From Alteromonadaceae bacterium 2753L.S.0a.02 (GTDB taxonomy: Bacteria > Pseudomonadota > Gammaproteobacteria > Pseudomonadales > Cellvibrionaceae): 64,000 bases of DNA. The stretch's first letter is position 1. Each line of letters opens with the position of its first letter. This document shows positions 35,286-45,351 of the stretch, one piece after another. The stretch covers positions 2,939,001-3,003,000 of the forward strand of contig VISH01000002.1 in assembly GCA_007827375.1 (NCBI GenBank), read 5' to 3'. The notes beneath the pieces were generated by a model, which was given only the letters and a program-made list of their open reading frames with translations, searched no databases and was not told the DNA's origin. A program made the translations under genes and the position numbers.

Positions 35286-36017
35286 CTAACTTTTCAAACT
35301 CAATGGTGACCAGGATTCAATATAGGTCGCACCGCGCGCTGCCCATTTCTGCGCCTCCGCAACATCGGTGATATCGTATAAAAACCACGCCCAGTTGCCA
35401 GGCCACAGCACGTCTTGCTCGTCGGGAAGGCGGCGATAATTGATAATCAGAAAATCGGGTGATAACTGTTGTGCCAGCGTCAGATTTTGCTCCGTGTAAT
35501 CGTTCAATACCCAACCACATGCCAGCTGGTGTAATTTGGCTTGCTGCACGATTTGAAAATCATAAGAGATAAAGCGACGATTCTTCGCCACACAACGCGA
35601 ATCTTCTTCAACGAGAGACACAAATGTTTCGGCATCACACACCTGCAGGCTCTCATTTTTTAATTCCAAAAAAATTTCGCCTTTGTAGCGACTCATTTGT
35701 TCGCAGGCTTGCTTCAAGGTGAGCATATAACTTGGAAAAAAGCGCTCTCCAAATCGCGCAGGTTCATGCACACTGGTTTCGGTGAGCTCTGAAGAGTGAG
35801 ATTCACAAACGAGAAAGTTTTGGTGCCCTACTCTGCGCGTGTGGTCGTCATGTATTACAAAACAGGTGGCGTCTTGCGAAAGCTGAATATCCAGCTCCAA
35901 TGAATCGATTTTGTTATCCAGTATCGACTGAATACCTTCCCTGGAATTTTCCGGAAAGTCGGCCGGGTTTCCCCTGTGGCCGACTAACCGGAATTTATGA
36001 GCACTTAAATGGGACAT
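35286..36017 (-). CDS. Glycerophosphodiester phosphodiesterase
   Basis: This 243-residue protein has the GDPD catalytic pattern: VGHRGNPADFPENSREGI (residues 12-29) with the catalytic His, LELDIQLSQDATCFVIHDDH with the metal-binding Glu/Asp and second catalytic His, and FLELKNE. It hydrolyses glycerophosphodiesters to an alcohol and glycerol-3-phosphate. There is no signal peptide, so it is cytoplasmic (UgpQ-like). Its start overlaps the end of the aldo/keto reductase gene, so the two form an operon. Confidence 0.94.
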   Translation of the reverse strand: MSHLSAHKFRLVGHRGNPADFPENSREGIQSILDNKIDSLELDIQLSQDATCFVIHDDHTRRVGHQNFLVCESHSSELTETSVHEPARFGERFFPSYMLTLKQACEQMSRYKGEIFLELKNESLQVCDAETFVSLVEEDSRCVAKNRRFISYDFQIVQQAKLHQLACGWVLNDYTEQNLTLAQQLSPDFLIINYRRLPDEQDVLWPGNWAWFLYDITDVAEAQKWAARGATYIESWSPLSLKS

Positions 36018-36985
36018 CGGATGTGTTGTTCAACCTCGCTTTGATAAAAGCGCTGTAGTTCGCCGTGCAGCTCTTCAGGCAGGGGTGCGAGATCAGCCAC
36101 AGCGACATTCCCAACAACCTGCGCAACAGAACTGGCACCGGGAATTATGGTGCTTACCGCATCGTGATCGAGAATCCATCGCATTGCGAACTGTGCCATG
36201 CTCAAACTTTCCGGCTTGTAAGTTTCCAATTCGGCAACCAATTCCAAGCCTTTGGTGAATTCTATACCTGAAAAGGTTTCACCAACGCTGAAGGCGTCAC
36301 CATTTTTGTTGTAATTTCTATGATCACTCTCGTCGAACTGGCTGTCGGTTTTAAATTTACCGGTTAACAGGCCACTCGCCAACGGCAGACGTACAATAAT
36401 GCCCACATTCCTTGACTTAGCAGTATCAAACAGTTCGTGAATCGCATTTTGGCGAAATACATTGAATATGATCTGTAACGATGTTAGATCATCCTGGGCC
36501 GTACAAAGCACGGCTTCCTCCAGGGTTTCAACACTCGCGCCGAAATGCGCGATATGCCCCTCCTGCTGGATCTCCCGTAAAAAGTCGAAAATTTCACCGT
36601 GGCGCATCACTTCGGTGGGAATGCAGTGTAACTGCAGTAGGTCGATACAGTCCCTTTTTAAACGATCTTGGGCACGCTTAACAGAATCTCGCAAGTCGAT
36701 GAGGCTGTAGCCGTCTGGATACGTACCAGGGCCACGTCCATATTTGGTGGCGATTTTGATATCGGAGCTGGCACTACCTAACACTTGCCCCAAATATGAC
36801 TCGCTTTTGCCTGCGCCATAGACATCGGCGGTATCAAAAAAAGTGACGCCCTGATCCAGCGCGCTTTCGAGTATTTCCTGAGCGCGAGTATCGCCTAATG
36901 GACCAAAATCCCCCCCCAGCTGCCAACATCCTAAGCCAACTTCACTGACCGAGAGTTTAGAACTTCCCAAAATACGTTGTTTCAT
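36005..36985 (-). CDS. Aldo/keto reductase
   Basis: Start taken at ATG 36985 (MKQRILGSSKLSVSE), four bases after AGGTGAT; a GTG at 36994 is inside that region. The 326-residue TIM-barrel enzyme has FFDTADVYGAGKSESYLGQV (catalytic Tyr in VYG), ATKYGRGPGTY (Lys) and LLQLHCIP (His). The family reduces carbonyls with NADPH; the substrate is unknown. It overlaps the downstream GDPD gene by 13 bases. Confidence 0.94.
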   Translation of the reverse strand: MKQRILGSSKLSVSEVGLGCWQLGGDFGPLGDTRAQEILESALDQGVTFFDTADVYGAGKSESYLGQVLGSASSDIKIATKYGRGPGTYPDGYSLIDLRDSVKRAQDRLKRDCIDLLQLHCIPTEVMRHGEIFDFLREIQQEGHIAHFGASVETLEEAVLCTAQDDLTSLQIIFNVFRQNAIHELFDTAKSRNVGIIVRLPLASGLLTGKFKTDSQFDESDHRNYNKNGDAFSVGETFSGIEFTKGLELVAELETYKPESLSMAQFAMRWILDHDAVSTIIPGASSVAQVVGNVAVADLAPLPEELHGELQRFYQSEVEQHIRCPI

Positions 36986-37197
36986 AAATATCACCTAGTT
37001 GCGAGTTTCAAGTGTCGCCGCCAGCCTGTATTTGCATGAACAGATTGGCGCTCTATATAACTTTTCTTGTTCTATACTCAAACGAGAGTGTTGCAATTCG
37101 TTCACGCCGACGACTACCAGAGCGATGCGAACTGTAACAAATTAACGGGTAAAACCAACGGCAAAACCAAATAACGCAAGGCCACAGGGCAGATTGA

Positions 37198-38067
37198 ATG
37201 AGACCAACGAGTAAACGTTTTTTAAGCCACCTCAAATCCGCATGTGTTGCGCTGAGTTTTACTGTTTGCCTCTGCGCGGAGTCGGCCGAGATTCGCGTCA
37301 ATCAAACCGATCATCCCTTGGATGCCTATGCAGTAGGTGCAATTCGCGTCGCACTCAAACATATGCCAGGCTACACCCTCAAAGTTACCACCGATCAGAT
37401 CACCCAGGCTCGTGCCATCGAATATCTCGAGACTGATCAAATGGATCTCATGTGGCTGGCGTCCAATCAGGAAGTTGAGGATCAACTCCTGCCAATACGC
37501 TTTCCCCTGTTGAAAGGCCTGCTGGGGCATCGCGTTTTTATTATCAATCCGCAGGAACAAAGCCGCTTTTCACAGGTACGCAACTTCGATGACATGCGTT
37601 CCCTAAAATTTGGCCAGGGCGCTGGTTGGCCGGATGTTGAAATTCTTAAGAGCAATGGCTTGCAAGTGGTTACCACCAGTAAATACAACAATCTGTTTTA
37701 CATGGTCGAAGGAGGCCGTTTCGACGGTTTTCCCCGAGGCGTGTTGGAACCCTGGGTGGAACTCGCGGCGCGGCGTGAATTGGGCCTGACCGTGGAAAAT
37801 CATGTTGTGCTTATCTACAAATTACCCTTTTATCTATTCGTGGCAAAGAATAACCAGTTGCTCGCTAACAAAATTCAAAATGCCTTGGATACTGCATTAG
37901 CAGACGGCGGTTTCGACGAATATTTCTACGGCCATGAAATGGTTAAAGATGCCCTCTCGCGTTCAAAACTCAAAGATCGACTGGCATTTCACATTACCAA
38001 TCCCTTTCTCTCTAAAGAAACACCCTTGGACAAATCCAATTACTGGCTGGATCTAAACGAGCTTTGA
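37198..38067 (+). CDS. Orphan periplasmic solute-binding-like protein
   Basis: Starts at ATG 37198. The 289-residue protein has an export signal (MRPTSKRFLSHLKSACVALSFTVCLCAESA) and then a binding-protein-like fold: ALKHMPGYTLKVTTDQIT, QMDLMWLASNQEVEDQLLPI and DIEILKSNGLQVVTTSKYN-like segments (the real sequence reads DVEILKSNGLQVV). It resembles the SBP_bac_3 family and the protein at 8377 in general shape, but no membrane permease is adjacent. It may bind a ligand for a sensor kinase or be a stand-alone scavenger. It ends 26 bases before the convergent purL stop. Confidence 0.72.
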   Translation: MRPTSKRFLSHLKSACVALSFTVCLCAESAEIRVNQTDHPLDAYAVGAIRVALKHMPGYTLKVTTDQITQARAIEYLETDQMDLMWLASNQEVEDQLLPIRFPLLKGLLGHRVFIINPQEQSRFSQVRNFDDMRSLKFGQGAGWPDVEILKSNGLQVVTTSKYNNLFYMVEGGRFDGFPRGVLEPWVELAARRELGLTVENHVVLIYKLPFYLFVAKNNQLLANKIQNALDTALADGGFDEYFYGHEMVKDALSRSKLKDRLAFHITNPFLSKETPLDKSNYWLDLNEL

Positions 38068-38093
38068 TTCCAGAGCGGGCCATTTTGTTTACG

Positions 38094-41000
38094 TTACTCC
38101 ACAAAGACACGCGCATTGCGGAACAATCGCATCCAGCCACTGTCTTCATCATCCCAATCTTCTGGTCGCCAGGAATTGCACACCGCGCGGAATACGCGCT
38201 CGGGATGCGGCATCATGATGGTGACGCGGCCATCCTTGGAACTTAGTCCGGTAATACCTGCCGGTGAACCATTGGGGTTGGCCGGGTAACGCTCGGTCAC
38301 TGCGAGCTGGTTATTGATGAAGCGCATCGCCACAACGCCCTGTTGTTCGCAGGCATCACGCGCTTCGAGCGAGGTAAACTCAGCACGACCTTCACCGTGA
38401 GCAACGGCCACAGGGAGATGGGACCCCCCCATGGATTGCAAAAGCACAGAGGGAGACTTTTCAATAGCCACAAGGCTGTAACGGGCTTCGAACTGCTCCG
38501 AGGTATTCCGCACGAAATGTGGCCAGAACTCGGCACCGGGAATCAGTGCTTTCAGGTTAGAGAACATCTGACAACCATTGCAGACGCCGAGGCTGAATGT
38601 GTCGGTGCGATGGAAAAAACCAGAGAACTCATCACGCGCCTGGGAATTAAAAAGTATGGATTTCGCCCAGCCTTCACCCGCGCCCAAAACATCGCCATAG
38701 GAGAAACCACCGCACGCCGCCAGGCCTTTAAATGCAGTAAGTGAGACACGCCCGGAAAGAATATCTGACATATGCACATCGACACTACTGAACCCGGCAC
38801 GATCAAAGGCCGCAGCCATTTCCATATGACTGTTAACACCCTGCTCACGAAGAATCGCAACCTTGGGCTTCGCCCCGCGTGAAACAAAGGGGGCTGCAAC
38901 ATCATCCTTGGGATCGTAAGACAATTTAATGCTCAAACCGGGATCTTCAGCCGCTATCTGGGCAAATTCTTGGTCTGCGCAATCTGGATTGTCCCGTAAG
39001 CACTGCATTTCGTAACTGGTTCGACTCCACAATTGTTGCAGGTGAGAACGTTCTGCGCGGTAATCTGAGTCAAGCGTGTGAATGCTGAGAGTTTGTGAAG
39101 GCTGCACAGCACCGATTTCATGTAGCAAAGAGGCAATACCGAACTGGTCAAATATCGCCTTCACGTGGGAAATATCGTCATCGGCTATTTGCACCACCGC
39201 ACCCAGCTCTTCGTTAAAGAGTATGGCTAAGCTATCATTTCCGAGACCTGACACATCCAAACTTACCCCGCACCTACCCGCAAAACACATTTCAGCGATT
39301 GTAGAAAAGAGGCCACCATCAGAACGATCGTGATAGGCAAGAATGACTTCGTCTTGCAAACAGCGCTGTATCGCATCGAAAAAGGCTTTCAATTGCATAG
39401 GATTGTCGGCATCTGGCGGCACATCCCCAATTTGGTTGTAGACTTGCGCCAGAATGGAAGCGCCCATGCGCTGTTGCCCGCCAGCTAAATCGATGAAATA
39501 TATTTTGGCGGGGATTTCGGTTCGCAGTTGTGGCGTCACAGTTTTGCGAATATCCAGCACCGGGCTAAATGCCGAAATAATTAATGACAGCGGCGCTGTA
39601 ACGGCTTTTGATTCGCCGTTTTCACTCCAGGCGGTGCGCATCGACATGGAATCCTTGCCGACCGGAATGGTTATACCCAAAGTTGGGCAAAATTCCATTC
39701 CAACGGCTTCGACAGTGCGATACAGCTTTTCGTCTTCACCCGGATGACCCGCCGCACACATCCAATTGGCCGACAGTCGAATATCACTCATCTTAGCAAC
39801 GCGTGTTGCGCAGAGATTGGTAATGGATTCCGCGATAGCCATGCGCCCGGAAGCTGGCCCATCGAGGAGCGCCAACGGTGTGCGCTCGCCCATGCTCATC
39901 GCTTCACCGGCGTAGCTGTCGTAGCTAACCGTGGTCACCGCGCAATCGGACACCGGTACCTGCCAGGGGCCCACCATTTGGTCACGAGCCACTTGCCCGG
40001 TAACAGATCGATCACCTATGGTAATCAAGAATTGTTTGCTGGCCACCGTTGGATGCTGCAGCACGCGCTCTGCAGCATCTTCGAGTGTGATCGAGCTGCA
40101 ATCCAATCGCTGGCTGGCAACCGTTTTTTTATCACCGGTGCGGTGCATCTTCGGGGCTTTACCGAACAACACACTCATGGGTAAATCGACCGGGCGTGCA
40201 TCAAAGTGGGTGTCGTTGAGCACCAGTTTTTGCTCACTCAGTGCATCGCCAACTACGGCGTAGGGGCAACGCTCCCTTTCGCAAATAGCAATGAAACGTT
40301 CCAGGTTTTCTGGAGAAACCGCTAAAACATAGCGTTCCTGGGACTCGTTGCACCAAATTTCCAATGGTGACATGCCGGGCTCATCGTTGGGAACCGCGCG
40401 TAACTCAAAATGCGCTCCGCAACCACCATCTTTGGCCAACTCAGGAAAGGCGTTAGACAGCCCACCTGCCCCAACATCGTGAATAAACGCGATTGGATTT
40501 TGCGCCCCGAGTTGCCAGCATTGATCAATCACTTCCTGGCAGCGCCTTTCCATCTCAGGGTTCTGGCGTTGTACTGAGGCAAAATCCAAATCTTCGGAAG
40601 ACGCCCCGGAAGTCATTGACGAAGCGGCGCCCCCACCAAGGCCAATCAACATCGCAGGCCCACCAATAACGATCAGCTTGCTCCCAGGGGCAAAATGGTG
40701 TTGATCGACGTGCTCCTCCTTAATATTGCCATAGCCACCGGCGAGCATAATCGGCTTGTGATAGCCGCGGCGTTCGCCGTCAAAATCCTCTTCAAAGGTG
40801 CGAAAATAGCCACAAATATTCGGGCGACCAAATTCGTTGTTAAACGCGGCGCCACCTATGGGGCCGTCGTTCATGATCTCCAGCGCCGTTACAATGCGAT
40901 CGGGTTTGCCATAGTTTTTTTCCCACGGCAGCAGATAGCCTGGGATCTGGAGATTGGACACGGTAAAGCCGGTGAGCCCAACTTTCGGTTTGGAACCGCG

Positions 41001-42023
41001 ACCCACAGCACCTTCGTCACGTATTTCTCCACCTGACCCAGTGCCGGCACCAGGAAAAGGCGCAATGGCTGTGGGGTGGTTGTGTGTTTCGACTTTCATC
41101 AAAAGATGAATGGCTTCTTTGTTGTAGCCATACTCCCGGGTTTCCGGATCTGGGTAAAAACGCCCCGCCAGGGAACCTTCCACCACGGCGGCGTTATCGG
41201 CATAGGCAGACAACACCCCTTCACCACCCTGCTGGAACGTGTTTTTAATCATCTTGAACAAGGAAAGCGGTTGATCTTCACCATCTATTGTCCAGGTTGC
41301 GTTGAAAATCTTATGTCGGCAATGTTCAGAGTTGGCTTGCGCAAACATCATCAATTCAACGTCGGTGGGGTTTCGCTGGAGCTCAGTAAATGCCTCGGTC
41401 AGGTAGTCAATCTCGTCTTCAGCGAGCGCCAGCCCCAAGGAGACGTTAGCGCGTTCGAGGGCCGTCCTGCCCTGAGAGAGAACATCGACCCAGGTCATTG
41501 GCGCTGGCTGGTCCTTGCGAAATAACTGCTCAGCATCCGCAACTTCAAGTAATACCTGTTCCACCATACGGTCATGTATCAAAGGTATGACACTATCTGC
41601 ATCGATACTGCCACTAAATTCGTACAAAATGCCGCGTTCTATCCGTCTTACATTTGATAATCCGGCGTTTTTGGCAATATCGGTTGCTTTTGACGACCAG
41701 GGTGATATTGTGCCGGCCCGCGGAACTACGAGTAGCTGCAATACACCCTCAGCTGGCTCAGTTTGTGCTGCATTTTCTGTGTTTGATGCAATTCCCGGCT
41801 CCACTCTGTCGCCAGAATGCGAATGGCAAGCCGGACCGTACTCCAAAAGCTGTTGCAATACGGCCATTGCGTCAGAATCCAGAGGCTGCTCTACATCTAC
41901 AAAGTGGATAAAGTGGCTGTTGAGGTCGCTTACTGGCAGTTCTGGTAGCTGCGTTTTAAGCTGATTTGCGAGTTTTTGTAAGCGGAAGTCAGAAAGGGCG
42001 GGAGCACCACGCAAGGTTAACAT
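38094..42023 (-). CDS. purL: Phosphoribosylformylglycinamidine synthase
   Basis: Start taken at ATG 42023 (MLTLRGAPALSDFRLQKL), aligned to the E. coli start; upstream methionines add 6-42 residues. The 1309-residue fused enzyme has the usual domains: N-terminal PurS-like (to ~165), linker, two AIR synthase-type synthetase halves (about 220-990, with VKVGLTGFTVSN-type, read here as KVGLTGFTVSNLQIPG, and ETHNHPTAIAPF), and a C-terminal glutaminase domain with LGVCNGCQMFSNL (catalytic Cys) and MMPHPERVFR. It makes FGAM from FGAR, glutamine and ATP in purine synthesis. The unusually long upstream region is shared with mltF. Confidence 0.97.
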   Translation of the reverse strand: MLTLRGAPALSDFRLQKLANQLKTQLPELPVSDLNSHFIHFVDVEQPLDSDAMAVLQQLLEYGPACHSHSGDRVEPGIASNTENAAQTEPAEGVLQLLVVPRAGTISPWSSKATDIAKNAGLSNVRRIERGILYEFSGSIDADSVIPLIHDRMVEQVLLEVADAEQLFRKDQPAPMTWVDVLSQGRTALERANVSLGLALAEDEIDYLTEAFTELQRNPTDVELMMFAQANSEHCRHKIFNATWTIDGEDQPLSLFKMIKNTFQQGGEGVLSAYADNAAVVEGSLAGRFYPDPETREYGYNKEAIHLLMKVETHNHPTAIAPFPGAGTGSGGEIRDEGAVGRGSKPKVGLTGFTVSNLQIPGYLLPWEKNYGKPDRIVTALEIMNDGPIGGAAFNNEFGRPNICGYFRTFEEDFDGERRGYHKPIMLAGGYGNIKEEHVDQHHFAPGSKLIVIGGPAMLIGLGGGAASSMTSGASSEDLDFASVQRQNPEMERRCQEVIDQCWQLGAQNPIAFIHDVGAGGLSNAFPELAKDGGCGAHFELRAVPNDEPGMSPLEIWCNESQERYVLAVSPENLERFIAICERERCPYAVVGDALSEQKLVLNDTHFDARPVDLPMSVLFGKAPKMHRTGDKKTVASQRLDCSSITLEDAAERVLQHPTVASKQFLITIGDRSVTGQVARDQMVGPWQVPVSDCAVTTVSYDSYAGEAMSMGERTPLALLDGPASGRMAIAESITNLCATRVAKMSDIRLSANWMCAAGHPGEDEKLYRTVEAVGMEFCPTLGITIPVGKDSMSMRTAWSENGESKAVTAPLSLIISAFSPVLDIRKTVTPQLRTEIPAKIYFIDLAGGQQRMGASILAQVYNQIGDVPPDADNPMQLKAFFDAIQRCLQDEVILAYHDRSDGGLFSTIAEMCFAGRCGVSLDVSGLGNDSLAILFNEELGAVVQIADDDISHVKAIFDQFGIASLLHEIGAVQPSQTLSIHTLDSDYRAERSHLQQLWSRTSYEMQCLRDNPDCADQEFAQIAAEDPGLSIKLSYDPKDDVAAPFVSRGAKPKVAILREQGVNSHMEMAAAFDRAGFSSVDVHMSDILSGRVSLTAFKGLAACGGFSYGDVLGAGEGWAKSILFNSQARDEFSGFFHRTDTFSLGVCNGCQMFSNLKALIPGAEFWPHFVRNTSEQFEARYSLVAIEKSPSVLLQSMGGSHLPVAVAHGEGRAEFTSLEARDACEQQGVVAMRFINNQLAVTERYPANPNGSPAGITGLSSKDGRVTIMMPHPERVFRAVCNSWRPEDWDDEDSGWMRLFRNARVFVE

Positions 42024-42489
42024 CGTTGGCTTGTGCCTCATAATTTGCATTAGGAAATCGAAGGAGGGTGTAAAAAATCGGGTGCATTGTACTCGATTCG
42101 TGCTGTGATAGGGAGCGAATACGCCCAAACATCGGGTAACCGACGGCAATCAGTCGGCAAATGAAGTGTTGCGGATTGTTTAGGTTTTCGACACCTTTTT
42201 GGCAAGACGTAAACGAATTTATCAGGTGCATTTAGGTCATTGAATTTGGCACACCAGGGAACATATCTGCTATTGATGACCTACACTTGTGAAACAGGTG
42301 CCTACACGAAATTTTGCGCCAGCACAAGCTAGGCGCTCACACTTTAACCGTGTAGAATGACTAAATATTGATCAGGAGCGGTAGCGCTTAGTATTGTTCA
42401 GTTATAAAGACGTGGAAATTAACTTAAATACGCTATGAATTTACAAGCCCGTTACCGCAAGATCGCCAAAATGGAGCATTAAAACAAGT
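42024..42489. other. Divergent intergenic region, purL / mltF
   Basis: About 466 bases without a convincing gene. It should hold the promoters of purL and mltF. No PurR-like operator is obvious and I do not call any promoter element here. A short open frame on the minus strand (42441-42668) runs into mltF and lacks support. Confidence 0.45.
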
Positions 42490-43998
42490 ATGTTATTTCT
42501 TACACAAATCAAGCCTTTAAAGTGGTTGCTGCGCGGTGTTGCACTGCTCACCAAGGTGGCTATTGTTGTTGTGGTTTGTGCCTCTATGGTCAGCAGCCGT
42601 ATTCCTACAACACTGGAATCAGTACAGCAATCGGGTAAGCTTGTGGTAATTTCCCGTAACGGCCCCACAACCTACTACGAAGGCCCTGCAGGCTTGACTG
42701 GATTTGAATATCAGCTCGCGAAAAAATTTGCCAAATACCTCGGCGTCTCATTGGAAATCCGCGAATCAGAAAACTTGGGAGTTATGCTCGATTCCGTGGG
42801 CACCTCTTATGGTCAACTTGCGGCTGCCGGGCTCACCATAACTGAAACACGCAAACAAAAAGTTAAGTTTGCAGAACCCTACATGCAGATCACCCAACAG
42901 GTGATTTATCGTCAGAGTGAACCACGCCCCACGTCTCCTGCCGATCTCGCCGATAAGAATATTCTGGTTATCGCCAACAGTTCTCACGCCGAACGTTTGC
43001 GGGAACTTCAAAAAGAAGTGCCGGGCTTGCACTGGAAAGAAAGCCACGATGTTGAAATGTTTGACCTTATCGAGATGGTTCACGACGGCAGTATCGATTA
43101 CACCATCGTCGATTCCAATGCATACGAAATCAACAGTAATTTGTTTCCCGAAGCGCAAGTCGCTTTTGCCATCAGCGAGCCACAAGATCTCGCCTGGGCG
43201 TTCCCTGCACAGTACGACGACAGCCTCTACAAAGAAGCTCAAAAATTCTTTGCGAGTATTAAGAAAAAAGGTGTGATAGAAGATGCTCTCGAGACCTACT
43301 ACGGGCATCTGGGAGAAATCGACTACAGTGGCGCTGTATTGTTTACCAATCGTTTGAAAACCCGCCTACCAAAGTGGCAGGAGCTTTTAAAAGAAGCTGC
43401 CGACGCACAAGATTTGGATTGGCAATTGTTAGCGGCAATCAGCTACCAGGAATCGCACTGGAACCCTAAAGCCAAATCACCCACCGGCGTTCGGGGCTTC
43501 ATGATGCTTACCCTTGATACTGCAAAATTTGTAGGTATCAAAAATCGTCTTGATGCCAAACAAAGCATTAATGGCGGCGCGCAATATTTTAAATCGGTCT
43601 ACAACAGAATTCCCGCACGCATCGCCGACCCAGACAGAACCTGGTTGGCAATGGCCGCCTACAACGTTGGCCTCGGCCACCTAGAAGACGCCCGTGTGCT
43701 TACTGCGCAACAAGGCGGCAACCCCGACAAGTGGGCGGAAGTTCGCGAGCGCTTGCCACTGTTAGCGAAGCGTAAATACTACAAGCACACCAAGCATGGT
43801 TACGCGCGTGGCTGGGAACCTGTGGAATATGTGCGCAATATTCGCAACTTCCAAACCATTATCGCCTGGAACGAAAAAGGCCGGGTTTCCGAAGAGCAGC
43901 TTGCCAGTATCAATGAAGAACCGAAAAAATTCGCGAGTTTTAGCCCTGTTGTTGCTGAAGCAGTGAAAACAATTGCGGGCGATATTTCTTCGTTATAA
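42490..43998 (+). CDS. mltF: Membrane-bound lytic murein transglycosylase F
   Basis: This 502-residue protein has an N-terminal membrane anchor (VAIVVVVCASMV), a periplasmic solute-binding-like domain (residues ~45-270, LTGFEYQLAKKFAKYLGVSL and AEPYMQITQQVIYRQ) and a C-terminal lysozyme-like domain with AAISYQESHWNPKAKSPTGV and MAAYNVGLGHLEDARVLT. This is the MltF arrangement. It cleaves peptidoglycan glycan strands with 1,6-anhydro product formation. The catalytic Glu lies in SYQESHW. Only two bases separate its stop from the convergent tadA stop. Confidence 0.97.
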   Translation: MLFLTQIKPLKWLLRGVALLTKVAIVVVVCASMVSSRIPTTLESVQQSGKLVVISRNGPTTYYEGPAGLTGFEYQLAKKFAKYLGVSLEIRESENLGVMLDSVGTSYGQLAAAGLTITETRKQKVKFAEPYMQITQQVIYRQSEPRPTSPADLADKNILVIANSSHAERLRELQKEVPGLHWKESHDVEMFDLIEMVHDGSIDYTIVDSNAYEINSNLFPEAQVAFAISEPQDLAWAFPAQYDDSLYKEAQKFFASIKKKGVIEDALETYYGHLGEIDYSGAVLFTNRLKTRLPKWQELLKEAADAQDLDWQLLAAISYQESHWNPKAKSPTGVRGFMMLTLDTAKFVGIKNRLDAKQSINGGAQYFKSVYNRIPARIADPDRTWLAMAAYNVGLGHLEDARVLTAQQGGNPDKWAEVRERLPLLAKRKYYKHTKHGYARGWEPVEYVRNIRNFQTIIAWNEKGRVSEEQLASINEEPKKFASFSPVVAEAVKTIAGDISSL

Positions 43999-44000
43999 AT

Positions 44001-44513
44001 TTAATCTTCCGATTCATCTTTTGAAAAGGCGCTGTTATTTTTAAGCGCTTTTTTTGCAGAGCGTCGAAAGCTGAAAAAATTTTGCATCTCCTCAGCACAC
44101 TGGCTCTCACACACACCACCCAACCACTCGAAGGTGTGATTAAAAATATTTTCTCGCAGTAAAACGGGATTGCTTTTTAATACTCCCGCCTTAGGTTCAC
44201 ACGCACCGAACACAACTTGACTTAAACGCGCATGAACGATTGCACCAAGACACATGGTGCAAGGCTCAATCGTCACATAAAGCGTTGCCCCCGGTAGGCG
44301 ATAATTTTGTGTGGCAATTCCTGCATTACGAATCGCCTGTATTTCTGCATGACCGGTTGCGTCACAACTGGTTATTGGCTGGTTATAACCACTGCCAATA
44401 ATTTTATCGTTTTGCACAATCACGGCACCAACTGGGACTTCCCCCTGATTTCCGGCTCTGCGTGCTAATTTTAACGCAGCGCACATCCAACGCTCGTGTA
44501 TCTCTTCACTCAC
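44001..44513 (-). CDS. tadA: tRNA-specific adenosine deaminase
   Basis: Start taken at GTG 44513 (MSEEIHERWMCAALKLA), five bases after a strong GGAGG; an ATG at 44531 would place that site inside the gene. The 170-residue enzyme has TGHAEIQAIRNAG (HAE catalytic site) and EPCTMCLGAIVHAR (PCxxC zinc ligands). It deaminates A34 of tRNA-Arg(ACG) to inosine and is essential in many bacteria. It overlaps the rlmA stop by eight bases. Confidence 0.95.
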   Translation of the reverse strand: MSEEIHERWMCAALKLARRAGNQGEVPVGAVIVQNDKIIGSGYNQPITSCDATGHAEIQAIRNAGIATQNYRLPGATLYVTIEPCTMCLGAIVHARLSQVVFGACEPKAGVLKSNPVLLRENIFNHTFEWLGGVCESQCAEEMQNFFSFRRSAKKALKNNSAFSKDESED

Positions 44514-45351
44514 AGGGACCTCCAGAAACACATAAGCGCTGAATAAAAAAACTGGCTTCTATATCCAGTAGCGCATTTTCTAAGATCGCCTCCTTGGCTT
44601 CTGTATGTCCGTGCCAATTAAACGGGGTCATGGCGAGAAGATTTTCAATATGATCGCGTCCACTCAGCGCCACCACAAAATCCAACTGCTGAGTAGCTAC
44701 AAGCTCATAACCAGGATCTGGTGGCGGAGGCTGATGCAAATTAACGCTGTCGTAAATGGCCGCTTTCAGTTGAAATAAATGGCGAGGACCAGGGCTCACA
44801 CGAATCAGGGTAGCCCCCCTTTTTAATACACGCTTTACATCATCGGGGGAGTAAGGCGCAAATATATTAAGTACAACATTGGCGCTATTATCGGGTAGCG
44901 GAATTTCGTAACTGTTTGCCACAGCGTAATGCAGATTGGACAATTCTTTTCGTTTTGCAGACACCGCTGCCCTGCGAATAGCCGCCTTGGAGATATCAAT
45001 ACCAAAGGCTTCGCTCTTTTCACTGCAGGATAGCCGGCGCAACATATTTTCCAGATAATAGCCTTCACCACATCCGACATCCACGAGGCGGAGCGCTTCG
45101 ACATTGCCCGTTGCAGCAACAATCTCTGCCTCGAGAGTCTCAACGAGTGGAGCGTAAAATTCCTCGCGTAAAAAGTTTTGTCGTGCGGTAACCATGGCTT
45201 CGTTGTCACCGGGGTTGCGACTGTGTTTCTTGTTAGCAAGCAGTAAATTCAGATAGCCCTGCTTGGCGCGATCATAACAATGGCCCTCGCAACAGGCTGG
45301 CGTTGCAAGCGACAAATCCAATGGCTGGTGACATTTGGGGCAAAGCCACAT
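44506..45351 (-). CDS. rlmA: 23S rRNA (guanine-N1)-methyltransferase RlmA
   Basis: This 281-residue protein has the N-terminal zinc site CPKCHQPLDLSLATPACCEG with His next (CxxC...CxxxH), then KQGYLNLL and the SAM-binding motif LVDVGCGEGYYLENM near residues 89-103. This is the RlmA (RrmA) layout, whose target in E. coli is G745 of 23S rRNA. It starts at the TGATG overlap with the DUF1653 gene and ends inside the tadA start. The three minus-strand genes (DUF1653, rlmA, tadA) form one operon by overlap. Confidence 0.94.
   Translation of the reverse strand: MWLCPKCHQPLDLSLATPACCEGHCYDRAKQGYLNLLLANKKHSRNPGDNEAMVTARQNFLREEFYAPLVETLEAEIVAATGNVEALRLVDVGCGEGYYLENMLRRLSCSEKSEAFGIDISKAAIRRAAVSAKRKELSNLHYAVANSYEIPLPDNSANVVLNIFAPYSPDDVKRVLKRGATLIRVSPGPRHLFQLKAAIYDSVNLHQPPPPDPGYELVATQQLDFVVALSGRDHIENLLAMTPFNWHGHTEAKEAILENALLDIEASFFIQRLCVSGGPCE

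Noticed and set aside
40695..41036. Long frames on the strand opposite purL (also 39454-40263 and 41076-41964).
   Set aside because: They are antisense shadows of purL, whose frame is conserved and complete; none has a credible start site or family.
42441..42668. A minus-strand frame in the purL/mltF gap.
   Set aside because: It overlaps the start of mltF and has no binding site or recognisable protein sequence.
44514..44531. The upstream ATG as the tadA start.
   Set aside because: It places the strong GGAGG inside the coding region, whereas GTG 44513 is five bases after it and aligns with the family N-terminus.
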